Source of the DNA: Arthrobacter sp. SW1
GTDB lineage: Bacteria > Actinomycetota > Actinomycetes > Actinomycetales > Micrococcaceae
DNA: 64,000 nucleotides
Direction: 5' to 3'
Assembly: GCF_001766675.1 (NCBI RefSeq)
Contig: NZ_MJLT01000012.1
Span: 62,001-126,000 of the forward strand
Shown in pieces: positions 24,134-33,297 of the stretch (the stretch's first letter is position 1; each line of letters starts with the position of its first letter). Both the position numbers and the translations under genes were made by a program. The notes below the pieces were generated by a model, which had not been told where the DNA came from, searched no databases, and was given only the letters and a program-made list of their open reading frames with translations.

Positions 24134-25300
24134 TCAAGCAGCCTGCCGCTTCGCGACCACCAGCACGCAGGCGAAGGACGCCAGCACCCCGGCCAGGGAC
24201 AGCGCCAGCATGCTGGTGAATCCGCCGCTGGACTGGATGAGGCTGCCGCTGAGGATGGGGCCGAGCGAGAAGCCGCCGCCGATCATCAGGTTGGTGGTGT
24301 TCATGACGTGCCCGCCGCCGGAGAGATCGGCCAGCGTGGAGAGCAGGTACGGCAGGATGAACGTCCACGCGAACTTGAAGATCACCGCGGCGATCGCGAA
24401 CTGGATGAGCCCGGGAGTCCCGAACAGCAGCGCGACGCTCAGGGCCATGCCAAGGTAACCGACGATCAGGTAGAGGCGGCGCCGCGGGGTATCGCCCAGG
24501 ACGGTGGCCACGAGCGCGGATACGATGCCGGCCACGGTGGCGATGGACAGCACGAGGCTGGTGGCGGAAAGTTCGGTTCCGGCGGCCGCGGAGATCTGTG
24601 CCATGAAGGACCACACGCCGCTGAGGGCAACATAGAAAAGGAAGACGGCGGCGAGCCCGGCCGCGAACTTCGCCACGGGAACCTTGCTGCGCGCAGCGGC
24701 CGCGGCGGGCATCTCCCGGCGGAGCGCTTCGCCGTCGATCCTGTTCACCACGGCAAGGCACGCCAGGCCGAGGCCGGCCAGCGTCCAGTAGATCGCCGAG
24801 ACTCCCGCGTTGGCGAACAGGGCCGGGAACACCGCCAGGATCAGCGCGCCCATGGCCAGCTGGCACACCACGAAGATCCCGAAGGCCCGGCTGGGGTTGG
24901 AGGTCTTGCCGCTCAAGGTCAGCAGGATGACCGTAATCGAGCCGGCGGCCAGCGAGGTGACGAAGCGGACCGCCATCAGCAGACCGAAATCGTCCACGAA
25001 GCCGGAGAGCACATTGCCCGCGATCACGACGGCGGTGAACAGGTAGGACGCGGTGCGCAGGTTGATGCGCCGCAGCCACAGGTACGCCGGCACGGTTGCC
25101 AGGCTGAAGGCGCCGAGTTCAAGCGAGAACAGGCCGCCCAGCTGGACCGGGGTGAGGGCGAACTGCTGGATCAGCTTGCCGGCCACCACGGGCGCGATGA
25201 GGAGCACGGTGTAGAGGACGGCGCTGTAGACGGCCACGTAGGTATACGTGCCGCGGTCCGACGCCGTGGAGGGCACAGCGGATTTGAGGAGGGTTGTCAT
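24134..25300 (-). CDS. Major facilitator superfamily transporter
   Basis: A 388-residue inner-membrane protein with about twelve transmembrane helices, typical of a 12-TM MFS carrier. The inter-helix LWLRRINLRTASYLF and the central cytoplasmic loop NRIDGEALRREMPAAAAARS are visible. ATG 25300 follows GGAAGAGCAGCC; the frame upstream is open across the next gene but unsupported. It lies 44 bp downstream of an amidohydrolase on the same strand, so the pair may import and hydrolyse one compound. The substrate is unknown. Confidence 0.87.
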   Translation of the reverse strand: MTTLLKSAVPSTASDRGTYTYVAVYSAVLYTVLLIAPVVAGKLIQQFALTPVQLGGLFSLELGAFSLATVPAYLWLRRINLRTASYLFTAVVIAGNVLSGFVDDFGLLMAVRFVTSLAAGSITVILLTLSGKTSNPSRAFGIFVVCQLAMGALILAVFPALFANAGVSAIYWTLAGLGLACLAVVNRIDGEALRREMPAAAAARSKVPVAKFAAGLAAVFLFYVALSGVWSFMAQISAAAGTELSATSLVLSIATVAGIVSALVATVLGDTPRRRLYLIVGYLGMALSVALLFGTPGLIQFAIAAVIFKFAWTFILPYLLSTLADLSGGGHVMNTTNLMIGGGFSLGPILSGSLIQSSGGFTSMLALSLAGVLASFACVLVVAKRQAA

Positions 25301-25344
25301 GGCTGCTCTTCCGTGGGGAGGGGGAGGGGTGATGGAAAAGGAAC

Positions 25345-26991
25345 TCAGGCTTCGTAGACTTTCCGGCCCGCGAACCAGGTCTGCCGGGCGTGGATGGCCG
25401 GGATCTTTTCGATGTCCACGTCGTAGGGGTTGTCGCTGAGGACGATGAAGTCGGCGGATTTGCCGGGAACCAGGGAACCGGTGACATCGTCCACGCCCAT
25501 CGCTTCGGCGCAGGCGGTGGTGTAGACCGCGATCGCCTCCGGGAGCGTGATGGCCTGTTCCGGCCATAGTGTTCCGGGGAAGATTCCGGCCGGGTCCTTG
25601 CGGGTGACCAGTCCGTAGATCCCTTCCCACGCGTTCGGGGAAACGCTCACGGGCCAGTCGGAACCGCCGGCAATGCGGGCGCCGGCGTCGAGCAGGATGC
25701 GGTTGGGCTGCATCTTCGAGGCCCGTTCGGGTGGAAGGACGGTGGCGATCGCTTCGGAGATCACGCCCGGGAACCAGAGCGACGGCGAAATATCGGCCGT
25801 GACGTCCAGCTCGGCAAAGCGTCCGTAGTCGTCCGGATGCACGAACTGCCCGTGGGCGATGTGGTACCTGGTGTCCGTATATCCCGCGGCCCGGACCTTG
25901 GCGATGGTGTCCAGGGCCAGCCGCACGGAGGCGTCCCCGGTGCAGTGGATCTTCGCCGAGATGCCGCGTTCGGCCGTGCGCATCAGCCAACCTTCCAGTT
26001 CCTCCGGCGCCATGGTGGCGTTGCCGCAGTGGCATTCCGGGAAGCCCTCGACCGGCAGGTACGGCTCCAGGAAGGCGCCCGTGCCCGCCGGCGGAACGCC
26101 GTCCAGGAAGATCTTGATGAAATCCGGGCGGTGGTGCTCGCTGCGCAGGCCGTCGCGTTCGGAGATGATGCCTTCGCCGAGCGGCGTGGTGCCGAAGATG
26201 AAGTCGTTCGCCTGCATGGAGGTGACCACCCAGGCGTGCAGCCGCCCGTCGTCGTCGAGCTGCTTGAGCGCCTGCAGCAGTTGCAGGGATGCCGCGGCGT
26301 CCTGGAAACCGGTGACGCCGTAGGAGTGCAGGAGCTCGATGCCGCGCTCCGCGGCGCGGGCCAGCTTCGCCGGATCCTGCGGCTGCAGCCGCGCGAGGGT
26401 CTGCTCCAGCAGCACACCGCCAGCCTCGATCAGCACCCCGGTGGCGCGGCCGGTGGCGTCGCGGAGGATCTGGCCGCCGTCGGGATCCGCCGTGGCGTCC
26501 GTGATCCCGGCGAGCTCCAGTGCGCGGGAGTTCGCCCAGCGGTTGTGCTTGCTGTCGTCCTTGAGGAGTGCAGGGCGCCCGCCGGTGGCTTCGTCCAGGC
26601 GGCGCAGCGCCTCCGGGGTGTTGAGCTCGGCCAGCAGGCCGGAGCCCCAGCTGCCGCCGGTGATCCACTCGTCCGGGCCGAGCGTGCGGGCGCGCTCGGC
26701 GATGGTGTTGAGGAACTGCTCCAGGGTCAGCGACGGCGGCGCGTCCAGCTCGAACAGGTCCATCTGCCCGGCGAGCATGTGGTGGTTGTGGACGTCCAGC
26801 AGCCCGGGCATCACGTACGCGCCTTGGAGGTCGACGACGGCGGTGGCCGGTCCGCGGCTCGCTTCGGCTTCCGCGCCGCTCGCCAGGACTTTGCCCGCCT
26901 TGACGGCGAGGGCGTGCGTGCGGGGGCCCTGGGGGTCCAGGGTATCGATGACGCCGTTGACCAGGAGAAGGTCTGCGTGGGCTGCGGACAT
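25345..26991 (-). CDS. YtcJ-like metal-dependent amidohydrolase
   Basis: A 548-residue amidohydrolase of the Amidohydro_3 type. The metal-binding N-terminal motif is MPGLLDVHNHHMLAG; later His/Asp sites appear in KIHCTGDASVRLALD, YHIAHGQFVHPDD and AGGSDWPVSVSPN. The C-terminal beta-sandwich part ends SADFIVLSDNPYDVDIEKIP. YtcJ-type enzymes cleave varied amides, formamides or lactones. It is divergent from the mmsA operon with a 270-bp spacer and upstream of the MFS gene. Substrate unknown. Confidence 0.9.
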   Translation of the reverse strand: MSAAHADLLLVNGVIDTLDPQGPRTHALAVKAGKVLASGAEAEASRGPATAVVDLQGAYVMPGLLDVHNHHMLAGQMDLFELDAPPSLTLEQFLNTIAERARTLGPDEWITGGSWGSGLLAELNTPEALRRLDEATGGRPALLKDDSKHNRWANSRALELAGITDATADPDGGQILRDATGRATGVLIEAGGVLLEQTLARLQPQDPAKLARAAERGIELLHSYGVTGFQDAAASLQLLQALKQLDDDGRLHAWVVTSMQANDFIFGTTPLGEGIISERDGLRSEHHRPDFIKIFLDGVPPAGTGAFLEPYLPVEGFPECHCGNATMAPEELEGWLMRTAERGISAKIHCTGDASVRLALDTIAKVRAAGYTDTRYHIAHGQFVHPDDYGRFAELDVTADISPSLWFPGVISEAIATVLPPERASKMQPNRILLDAGARIAGGSDWPVSVSPNAWEGIYGLVTRKDPAGIFPGTLWPEQAITLPEAIAVYTTACAEAMGVDDVTGSLVPGKSADFIVLSDNPYDVDIEKIPAIHARQTWFAGRKVYEA

Positions 26992-27125
26992 GCGCTCCGT
27001 CCTTTCGCTGTGGGATTGCGATTCAGACTAGGTGCGCCGCCTCCCCCGGGCTTTGTCCAGCAGTGCAGGGGACTTGTCCGGCAGAGCTCGTCAGTGAGCT
27101 GCGCCACTCTGGAAAATAGTAGGAA

Positions 27126-27138
27126 GTCCGAGTATATT
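27126..27138 (+). promoter_or_regulatory. Promoter motif of the mmsA operon, shared with the acyl-CoA synthetase operon
   Basis: GTCCGAGTATATT at 27126-27138 contains a TATATT box and differs by one base from the reverse complement of 39611-39623, in front of the acyl-CoA synthetase gene. An imperfect inverted repeat, GTCCGA and TCGGGAC (27126-27144), surrounds it. It may be a -10 region with an overlapping regulator site. The rest of the 26992-27261 spacer is unassigned. Confidence 0.45.
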
Positions 27139-27261
27139 CGGGACCAGACGAGCCGGCGGCACCACAATCCACGGCTGAAATCCGTGCCTCCACACAGCGC
27201 GGCACGGTCCGCGGGACGGCCTTTACGGCAGTCCATTCCGGCAATGCGAAGGAGCATTCTG

Positions 27262-28761
27262 ATGGTCCGCGAACTTTCCCATTACATCGACGGCCAGCGG
27301 GTGGACGGTACCTCCGGCCGCTTCGGCGACGTCTACGATCCCTGCACCGGAGAGGTCCAGGCGCGGCTTCCGCTGGCCAGCAAGGCCGAGGTGCAGGAAG
27401 CGGTGGCCAATGCGGAGAAAGCCCAGCTCGAATGGGCCGCCATGAACCCGCAGCGCCGCGGCCGGATCCTGCTGAAGTTCGTGGACCTGGTCAACGAAAA
27501 CATGGACGAACTGGCCCGGCTGCTCTCCTCCGAACACGGCAAGACCTTCCTGGACGCCAAGGGCGACATCCAGCGCGGCATCGAAGTGGTGGAGTTCGCC
27601 GCCGGCGCGCCGCACCTGCTCAAGGGCGAGTTCTCGGACAGCGCCGGCCCGGGCATCGACATCCACTCGCTGCGCCAGCCGCTCGGCGTCGTCGCAGGCA
27701 TCACCCCGTTCAACTTCCCGGCCATGATCCCGCTGTGGAAATCCGGCCCCGCGCTCGCGGCCGGCAACGCCTTCATCCTCAAACCCTCCGAACGCGACCC
27801 CTCGGTGCCGCTCCGTCTGGCCGAGCTTTACAACGAAGCCGGCGTCCCCAACGGCGTCTTCAACGTCATTAACGGGGACAAGGAAGCCGTGGACGCGCTG
27901 CTCGAAGATCCGCGCGTCAAGGCCATCGGCTTCGTGGGTTCCACGCCGATCGCCCAGTACATCTACGCCACCGCCGCGGCCCATGGAAAGCGCGCCCAAT
28001 GCTTCGGCGGTGCCAAGAACCACATGGTGATCATGCCGGACGCGGACCTGGACATGGCCGCGGATGCCCTGATCGGCTCCGGCTACGGTTCCGCGGGTGA
28101 ACGCTGCATGGCCATTTCCGTGGCGGTCCCGGTGGGCGAGGAGACCGCGAACATCCTGGTGGAGAAGCTGCAGGAACGCATCAAGGACCTGAAAGTCGGC
28201 CCGAGCCTTAAGGAAGGCGTGGACTTCGGGCCGGTGGTCGCCGCAAGTGCCAAAGAGCGGATCGAAGGCTACATCCAGGCGGGCGTCGACGCCGGCGCCA
28301 CCCTCCTCGCCGACGGCCGCGGCCTCACCGTGGAGGGCTACCCGAACGGTTTCTGGGTGGGCCCCACGCTCTTCGACAACGTCACCAAGGACATGTCCAT
28401 CTACAAGGAAGAGATCTTCGGCCCGGTACTCAGCGTGCTGCGCGCGGCTGACTACGACGAAGCACTCCGGCTCTGCTCCGAGCACGAGTACGGCAACGGC
28501 GTCGCAATCTTCACCCGCGACGGCGACGCCGCCCGAGACTTCGCCAGCCGCGTGGAGGTGGGCATGGTGGGCGTCAACGTCCCCATCCCGGTGCCGATCG
28601 CGTACTACACCTTCGGCGGCTGGAAGGCTTCCGGCTTCGGCGACCTCAACCAGCACGGCCCGGACGCCTTCCGCTTCTACACGAAGACCAAGACCGTCAC
28701 CACGCGCTGGCCCTCCGGGGTCCGCCAGGGCGCCAGCTTCGTGATGCCGGCGGGCAGCTGA
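27262..28761 (+). CDS. mmsA: CoA-acylating methylmalonate-semialdehyde dehydrogenase
   Basis: A 499-residue aldehyde dehydrogenase that oxidises (methyl)malonate semialdehyde to propionyl- or acetyl-CoA with NAD and CoA. The family-specific region is KRAQCFGGAKNHMVIMPDAD and SGYGSAGERCMAISVAV with catalytic Cys282; N-terminal ITPFNFPAMIPLW is the cofactor motif. GGAG stands 7 bp before ATG 27262; the open frame upstream is antisense to the amidohydrolase and not real. First gene of an operon with 3-hydroxyisobutyryl-CoA hydrolase, mmsB and enoyl-CoA hydratase: the lower part of valine breakdown. Confidence 0.94.
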   Translation: MVRELSHYIDGQRVDGTSGRFGDVYDPCTGEVQARLPLASKAEVQEAVANAEKAQLEWAAMNPQRRGRILLKFVDLVNENMDELARLLSSEHGKTFLDAKGDIQRGIEVVEFAAGAPHLLKGEFSDSAGPGIDIHSLRQPLGVVAGITPFNFPAMIPLWKSGPALAAGNAFILKPSERDPSVPLRLAELYNEAGVPNGVFNVINGDKEAVDALLEDPRVKAIGFVGSTPIAQYIYATAAAHGKRAQCFGGAKNHMVIMPDADLDMAADALIGSGYGSAGERCMAISVAVPVGEETANILVEKLQERIKDLKVGPSLKEGVDFGPVVAASAKERIEGYIQAGVDAGATLLADGRGLTVEGYPNGFWVGPTLFDNVTKDMSIYKEEIFGPVLSVLRAADYDEALRLCSEHEYGNGVAIFTRDGDAARDFASRVEVGMVGVNVPIPVPIAYYTFGGWKASGFGDLNQHGPDAFRFYTKTKTVTTRWPSGVRQGASFVMPAGS

Positions 28762-29861
28762 TGGAGGCGGCTCCGGAGGTCCCGTTCGACGAGGTCCTGT
28801 TCGAGCAGCGCGGCGGGCTCGGCGTCGTCACCCTGAACCGGCCCAAGGCCGTCAACGCGCTGAACCATCGCATGGTGTTGGCCATGCTGGAGCAACTCGC
28901 GGCCTGGGCTTCGGACGACTCCGTAGCCGCCGTCCTGGTGCAGGGGGCGGGCGAGCGGGGGCTGTGCGCCGGCGGTGACATTGTGGCGATCTACGAAGAC
29001 ATGCCCGACGGCGGCCACGCCACTGCGGACTTCTGGCGCGACGAGTACCGCCTCAATGACCTGATTGCGCGGTACCCCAAGCCGTACGTCGTCTTCATGG
29101 ACGGCCTGGTACTGGGCGGCGGCGTGGGGGTTTCCGCGCACGGCTCGCACCGGATCGTCACCGAACGCACCCGCACCGGCATGCCGGAAACCACCATTGG
29201 TTTTGTGCCCGACGTCGGCGGGACCTTCCTGCTGTCCCGCGCACCGGGGGAGACGGGAACCCATGCGGCGTTGACGGGGGCGCACCTTTCCGGGGCGGAC
29301 GCCGTGTACCTGGGACTGGCGGACTACTTCGTGCCCTCGGGCGAGTTGCCGGCCCTTGCGGAGGCACTCGAAAAGGCGGCGCTGGAAGGCTCGACGCCGG
29401 ATGCCGCCGTCGCGCTTTACGCCGCCGCGGTGCCGGGCTCGGTACTGGAGCGGCAGCGCGAGTGGATTGACGCCGCCTATGACTCCGACAATGCGGAGGA
29501 GATCGTGCGGCGGCTGCGCAGTTTTGGCCAGGGAGGGGCTGCCGGCGGGGAGGCCGCCGAGGCCGCGGATACCATCGAGGCGAAGTCGCCCACGTCCGTG
29601 AAGGTCACCCTCGAATCCCTGCGGCGCGTGCGCGGCCGTTCCCTTGAGGAGGCCCTGGCGCAGGAGTTCCGGGTGGGCCTGCATTGCCTGACCGGTGCCG
29701 ACTTCCGTGAGGGAATCCGCGCGCAGGTGGTGGACAAGGACCGCAATCCGCGCTGGACGCCGTCCACGCTCGCGGAAGTGGACCGGGCCGCCGTCGAACG
29801 CTATTTCGAACCGCTGGGGCAGGAACTGACCTTCGAACCAAAGGAGTCGCGCCATGTCTGA
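28761..29861 (+). CDS. 3-hydroxyisobutyryl-CoA hydrolase (crotonase family)
   Basis: A 366-residue crotonase-fold thioesterase. The oxyanion-hole segments are GLCAGGDIVAIYED and MDGLVLGGGVGVSAHG; TGMPETTIGFVPDVGGTFLL carries the catalytic Glu and Asp pair of HIBCH enzymes rather than the two-Glu pattern of hydratases. The extra C-terminal ~100 residues (HCLTGADFREGIRAQVVDKD and NPRWTPSTLAEV) are HIBCH-specific. ATG 28761 overlaps the mmsA stop (TGATG). It releases 3-hydroxyisobutyrate, the substrate for the next enzyme. Confidence 0.92.
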   Translation: MEAAPEVPFDEVLFEQRGGLGVVTLNRPKAVNALNHRMVLAMLEQLAAWASDDSVAAVLVQGAGERGLCAGGDIVAIYEDMPDGGHATADFWRDEYRLNDLIARYPKPYVVFMDGLVLGGGVGVSAHGSHRIVTERTRTGMPETTIGFVPDVGGTFLLSRAPGETGTHAALTGAHLSGADAVYLGLADYFVPSGELPALAEALEKAALEGSTPDAAVALYAAAVPGSVLERQREWIDAAYDSDNAEEIVRRLRSFGQGGAAGGEAAEAADTIEAKSPTSVKVTLESLRRVRGRSLEEALAQEFRVGLHCLTGADFREGIRAQVVDKDRNPRWTPSTLAEVDRAAVERYFEPLGQELTFEPKESRHV

Positions 29862-30786
29862 GAACGCAAGCACCGGAACGGCAGGCACCATCGCTTTCCT
29901 GGGCCTGGGCCACATGGGCGGGCCGATGGCGGTGAACCTCATCAAGGCCGGGCACACGGTGGTGGGATTCGACCCTGTGCCCGCGGCCGTGGAGGCTGCG
30001 AAGGAACACGGCGTGCCGATGGCGGGGTCGGCCGCGGAAGCAGTGGAGGGCGCCGCCGTCGTGCTGACCATGCTGCCCAGCGGCAAACATGTGCTGGATG
30101 CCTACCGGGGCGTGGATGGTGGACCGGGACTGCTGTCTGTCGCCGCGCCGGACACGATGTTCCTGGACTGCTCCACCATCAACGTGGACGAGGCCAGGGA
30201 GGCCGCTGCCCTCGCGGTGGAGGCAGGGCACCGCTCCGTGGATGCGCCGGTATCCGGCGGCGTGGTGGGCGCCGAAGCCGGCACGCTGACCTTCATGGTG
30301 GGGGCGCTGCCGGAGGACTTCGACACCGTGAAGCCGATCCTGGAACACATGGGCAAGCGGATCGTGCACTGCGGAGACCACGGCGCCGGGCAGGCCGCCA
30401 AGGTCTGTAACAACATGATCCTGGGCGTTTCGATGATCGCGGTGAGCGAGGCGTTCGTGCTCGGCGAGAAGCTGGGGCTGACGCACCAGGCGCTGTTCGA
30501 CGTCGCCTCCAACGCCTCCGGGCAATGCTGGGCGTTGACCACCAACTGTCCGGTCCCCGGGCCCGTGCCCACCAGCCCCGCCAACCGGGACTACCAGCCC
30601 GGCTTCGCGGGCGCTTTGATGGCCAAGGACCTCCGGCTCGCGGTGAATGCCCTGGAAAGCACCGGCGTCGAGGGCCGCATGGGGCACCTGGCCTCGGAGA
30701 TCTACGATGCCTTTGCCGCGGGGGAAGGTGCCGCCCGGGACTTCTCCGGGATCATCACGGACATCAGGGACAAATCGGGCAAGTAG
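29854..30786 (+). CDS. mmsB: 3-hydroxyisobutyrate dehydrogenase
   Basis: A 310-residue NAD-dependent beta-hydroxyacid dehydrogenase. The Rossmann motif is [20 protein letters not shown], the substrate loop is [20 protein letters not shown], and the catalytic Lys is in [12 protein letters not shown]. The C-terminal helical part contains [13 protein letters not shown]. The start overlaps the hydrolase by 8 bp. It makes methylmalonate semialdehyde, the substrate of mmsA, so three consecutive pathway steps are encoded side by side. Confidence 0.94.
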   Translation: MSENASTGTAGTIAFLGLGHMGGPMAVNLIKAGHTVVGFDPVPAAVEAAKEHGVPMAGSAAEAVEGAAVVLTMLPSGKHVLDAYRGVDGGPGLLSVAAPDTMFLDCSTINVDEAREAAALAVEAGHRSVDAPVSGGVVGAEAGTLTFMVGALPEDFDTVKPILEHMGKRIVHCGDHGAGQAAKVCNNMILGVSMIAVSEAFVLGEKLGLTHQALFDVASNASGQCWALTTNCPVPGPVPTSPANRDYQPGFAGALMAKDLRLAVNALESTGVEGRMGHLASEIYDAFAAGEGAARDFSGIITDIRDKSGK

Positions 30787-30841
30787 CCTTGGGCTTACTG
30801 ACGGCTCGGCACACGTGGAACACGGAACGAAGGGGAACGGC

Positions 30842-31621
30842 TTGACGCAGCAATTCGAGAACATCCTGGTGGAACAGCGCGGGCGGGTGGGCCTGGTGAC
30901 ACTGAACCGGCCCAAGGCGCTGAACGCCTTGAACAAGGCCACCATGGACGAGCTCGTTGCCGCCGTGACCGCCATGGACGCGGACCCGGGTGTTGGCGCC
31001 GTGGTGATCACGGGTTCGGAGAAGGCCTTCGCCGCGGGCGCCGACATCAAGGAAATGGCGTCCAAGGGCTACCTGGACATGTACGCCGAGGACTGGTTCC
31101 GCGGCTGGGAAAACCTCACGCGACTGCGGATCCCGATCATTGCCGCGGTCTCCGGCTTTGCCTTGGGCGGCGGCTGCGAACTGGCCATGATGTGCGACAT
31201 CATCATCGCCGGGGACAACGCCAAGTTCGGCCAGCCGGAAATCAACCTCGGCGTGATCCCGGGCATGGGCGGCTCGCAACGGCTCACCCATGCCGTGGGG
31301 AAGGCCAAGGCCATGGACATGGTGCTCACCGGGCGGTTCATCGACGCCGACGAAGCCGAGCGCTCCGGGCTGGTCTCGCGCGTGGTGCCGGCCGGCGTCG
31401 TGATTGAAGAAGCGCTGAAAGCCGCCGAACTGATCGCCTCCAAATCCAAACCCGCCGCGATGCTGGCCAAGGAAGCCGTGAACGCGGCCTTCGAAATGGG
31501 CCTGGCGCAGGGCGTGGTGTTCGAGCGCCGCGTGTTCCATTCCCTGTTCGCCAGCGAGGACCAGAAGGAAGGCATGGCCGCGTTCACGGAAAAGCGGCCG
31601 GCCGAGTTCAGGGGGCGGTAG
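30842..31621 (+). CDS. Enoyl-CoA hydratase
   Basis: A 259-residue crotonase-family hydratase. Both catalytic glutamates of true hydratases are present, in [14 protein letters not shown] and [13 protein letters not shown], with the oxyanion motif [13 protein letters not shown] 30842 follows AAGGGGAACGGC at good spacing; the frame upstream overlaps mmsB and is not needed. As the fourth gene of the operon it probably hydrates methacrylyl-CoA in valine breakdown. Acyl-CoA dehydrogenase for the step before is not in the window. Confidence 0.92.
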   Translation: MTQQFENILVEQRGRVGLVTLNRPKALNALNKATMDELVAAVTAMDADPGVGAVVITGSEKAFAAGADIKEMASKGYLDMYAEDWFRGWENLTRLRIPIIAAVSGFALGGGCELAMMCDIIIAGDNAKFGQPEINLGVIPGMGGSQRLTHAVGKAKAMDMVLTGRFIDADEAERSGLVSRVVPAGVVIEEALKAAELIASKSKPAAMLAKEAVNAAFEMGLAQGVVFERRVFHSLFASEDQKEGMAAFTEKRPAEFRGR

Positions 31622-31806
31622 GTTTCCGGGGCGCGTCGGAGGTTTTCGACGCGCTTCGTTCCCGGCGCACCCGGAATTCCGGGCGCGCAAGGAAAGAGCC
31701 GCGTCGCCAGCTTCGAAGCGTGTCTCCCGCCCACTCTTGTCCCTCCCACTTCCCGGGCGTAGAGTCCACGTGCCTGTACCCGATGCTGCGCACGGGAGGA
31801 GAAACC

Positions 31807-32379
31807 ATGGGGCAACTGATAGTCCAGCAGTTTGTTACCGCGGACGGATTCGCCGCGGACAAGAACAACGAATTCAAAGCCTATGAATTGCTCGACGGCG
31901 GTACCGCCGAGCTGGAGCAGAGCCAGCTGGAGTGGCTCGCGTCGGTGGAGGCGATGGTGCTCGGCGCGAACACCTACAGGATGTTCCTTGAGTACTGGCC
32001 GACGCCGGCCTCCGCCGAGGATGCGATCGCGCCGGCGCTGAACGGACTCCGCCGGCACGTCTTTTCGAAGACCCTCACCGAAGCGCCGTGGGGCGACTAC
32101 GAACCGGCGACGATCGAATCGGGAGACGCCGTCGAAGCCATCCGCCGGATCAAGTCCGACAGCCAAGGCGACGTTGTCCTCTGGGGCAGCCTGAGCCTCA
32201 GCGAAGCCTTCTTCAACGCCGGTGAAGTGGATGTGGTGCGGCTCGTCGTCATGCCGGTTGCCCAGGGTGCCGGCCGGGGCGTCTTCCCGCCGGACATGGA
32301 CACGCGGGCCATGCGCTTCCTCGGCGCCGCGCCCTACGACCAAGGCCTGGTGGAGCTCCGGTACGCGCTGAACGACTAA
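31807..32379 (+). CDS. RibD C-terminal/dihydrofolate reductase-like protein
   Basis: A 190-residue protein of the RibD_C/DHFR-like family: LIVQQFVTADGFAADKNNEF at the start, VEAMVLGANTYRMFLEYWP, and DVVLWGSLSLSEAFFNAGEV with DVVRLVVMPVAQGAGRGVFP. These are NADPH-binding small reductases of mostly unknown substrate. CGGGAGGAGAAACC is a strong ribosome site for ATG 31807. It is a single-gene unit ending in a strong terminator. Confidence 0.88.
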   Translation: MGQLIVQQFVTADGFAADKNNEFKAYELLDGGTAELEQSQLEWLASVEAMVLGANTYRMFLEYWPTPASAEDAIAPALNGLRRHVFSKTLTEAPWGDYEPATIESGDAVEAIRRIKSDSQGDVVLWGSLSLSEAFFNAGEVDVVRLVVMPVAQGAGRGVFPPDMDTRAMRFLGAAPYDQGLVELRYALND

Positions 32380-32395
32380 AACAGCTGAATAACAC

Positions 32396-32430
32396 AAGGG
32401 TGGCCCTCCGTCTCCGGAGGGCCACCCTTT
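32396..32430. terminator. Bidirectional terminator
   Basis: A perfect 15-bp stem (32396-32410 with 32415-32429) closed by TCTC, with AA on the left and TTT on the right. It serves the RibD-C gene from the left and the lipoprotein gene from the right. Confidence 0.92.
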
Positions 32431-32448
32431 GCGTTGAAACGAGCGGAA

Positions 32449-33201
32449 TTACTTCAGCGTGACGCTGCCTTCGGCCTCTTCGCGCTTGCTGTCAATGCGT
32501 TCGCCGGCAGCGTCCCGCGGGCTGATCCGGGCCTTGATGAGCAGCTCCTTGCCGGCGGTGTAGGCGAAGTTCTCGGCAACGTTGTAGGACTCGCCGGCCG
32601 CCAGGATGTACGGGGCCTTGTCATCGCGGTCCTTGTCGAGCTTCTGCGCGGAGTCATCCAGGCCGTGCTTTTCGTACTGCTTGGAGCTGGAATCCGACGG
32701 CATGCCGCCAAGGTACTTCCAGTCGGCGTACTTGGTGTCGAGGGACACCAGGCCGATGGTGAACGCGAGGTCTTCCGAGGAGGTGTTGGTGACCACGTAG
32801 TTCATGTAGACGATCGGCGCGCCCTTGGGCAGGAGGTTTTTCTTGGTTTCCTTGTCCAGGAAGTTGCTGTCCTTGCTGGCGACGTCCGTGGCCACCTGGT
32901 AGACATCGATGCTGATGCTCTCGGACTTGATGGTTCCGAGCTTGGTGCCCTTGTCATTGATCGGCTTGGCCCAGGGCGCGGCCTTGTACTTACCGGAACC
33001 TGCCGCCGCGGCCTCGCTCGCGCTTCCCTCGGAGGCGGAAGCGGACGTGCTCGCGTCGGGCGACGCCGCGGACGAGCTGGAAGCCGGGCTGGAAGCGCTG
33101 GTCTTCTCCGCCGTCGGGCTGGCTGCTCCGCCACAGGCGGTCAGGGCAAGGAGGCCGGCCAGGGCGAGGGCAGAAAGCGTAGTGGTCTTTGCGGTGTTCA
33201 C
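32449..33201 (-). CDS. Predicted lipoprotein with Ig-like C-terminal domain
   Basis: A 250-residue exported protein. GTG 33201 has GGGGGAATTC in front; the longer frame lacks a site. The signal peptide contains LSALALAGLLALTAC with lipid Cys. A long Ser/Ala linker (about residues 22-70) follows. The globular part (SISIDVYQVATDVAS; APIVYMNYVVTNTSSEDLAF; LDTKYADWKYLGG) has the beta pattern of DUF4352/telomeric-factor-like Ig domains found in Gram-positive lipoproteins. The function is unknown; it stands alone. Confidence 0.8.
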   Translation of the reverse strand: MNTAKTTTLSALALAGLLALTACGGAASPTAEKTSASSPASSSSAASPDASTSASASEGSASEAAAAGSGKYKAAPWAKPINDKGTKLGTIKSESISIDVYQVATDVASKDSNFLDKETKKNLLPKGAPIVYMNYVVTNTSSEDLAFTIGLVSLDTKYADWKYLGGMPSDSSSKQYEKHGLDDSAQKLDKDRDDKAPYILAAGESYNVAENFAYTAGKELLIKARISPRDAAGERIDSKREEAEGSVTLK

Positions 33202-33297
33202 GAATTCCCCCAGAGAGTGGATGAATGATGTACGGCCATCCTGACACACTGTTAATTTTTCCCGCGATGGGCACTGCTATCCATCCGTGCTGGCCGC

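Noticed and set aside
24134..26668. 844-residue frame joining the MFS gene to an upstream part
   Set aside because: The upstream part is the amidohydrolase gene read out of frame; ATG 25300 has a ribosome site.
27223..28656. 477-residue minus-strand frame opposite mmsA
   Set aside because: Shadow of a highly conserved dehydrogenase gene; no motif or start signal.
25837..28761. 974-residue frame containing mmsA
   Set aside because: The first 475 residues are antisense to the amidohydrolase. ATG 27262 with GGAG matches the family start.
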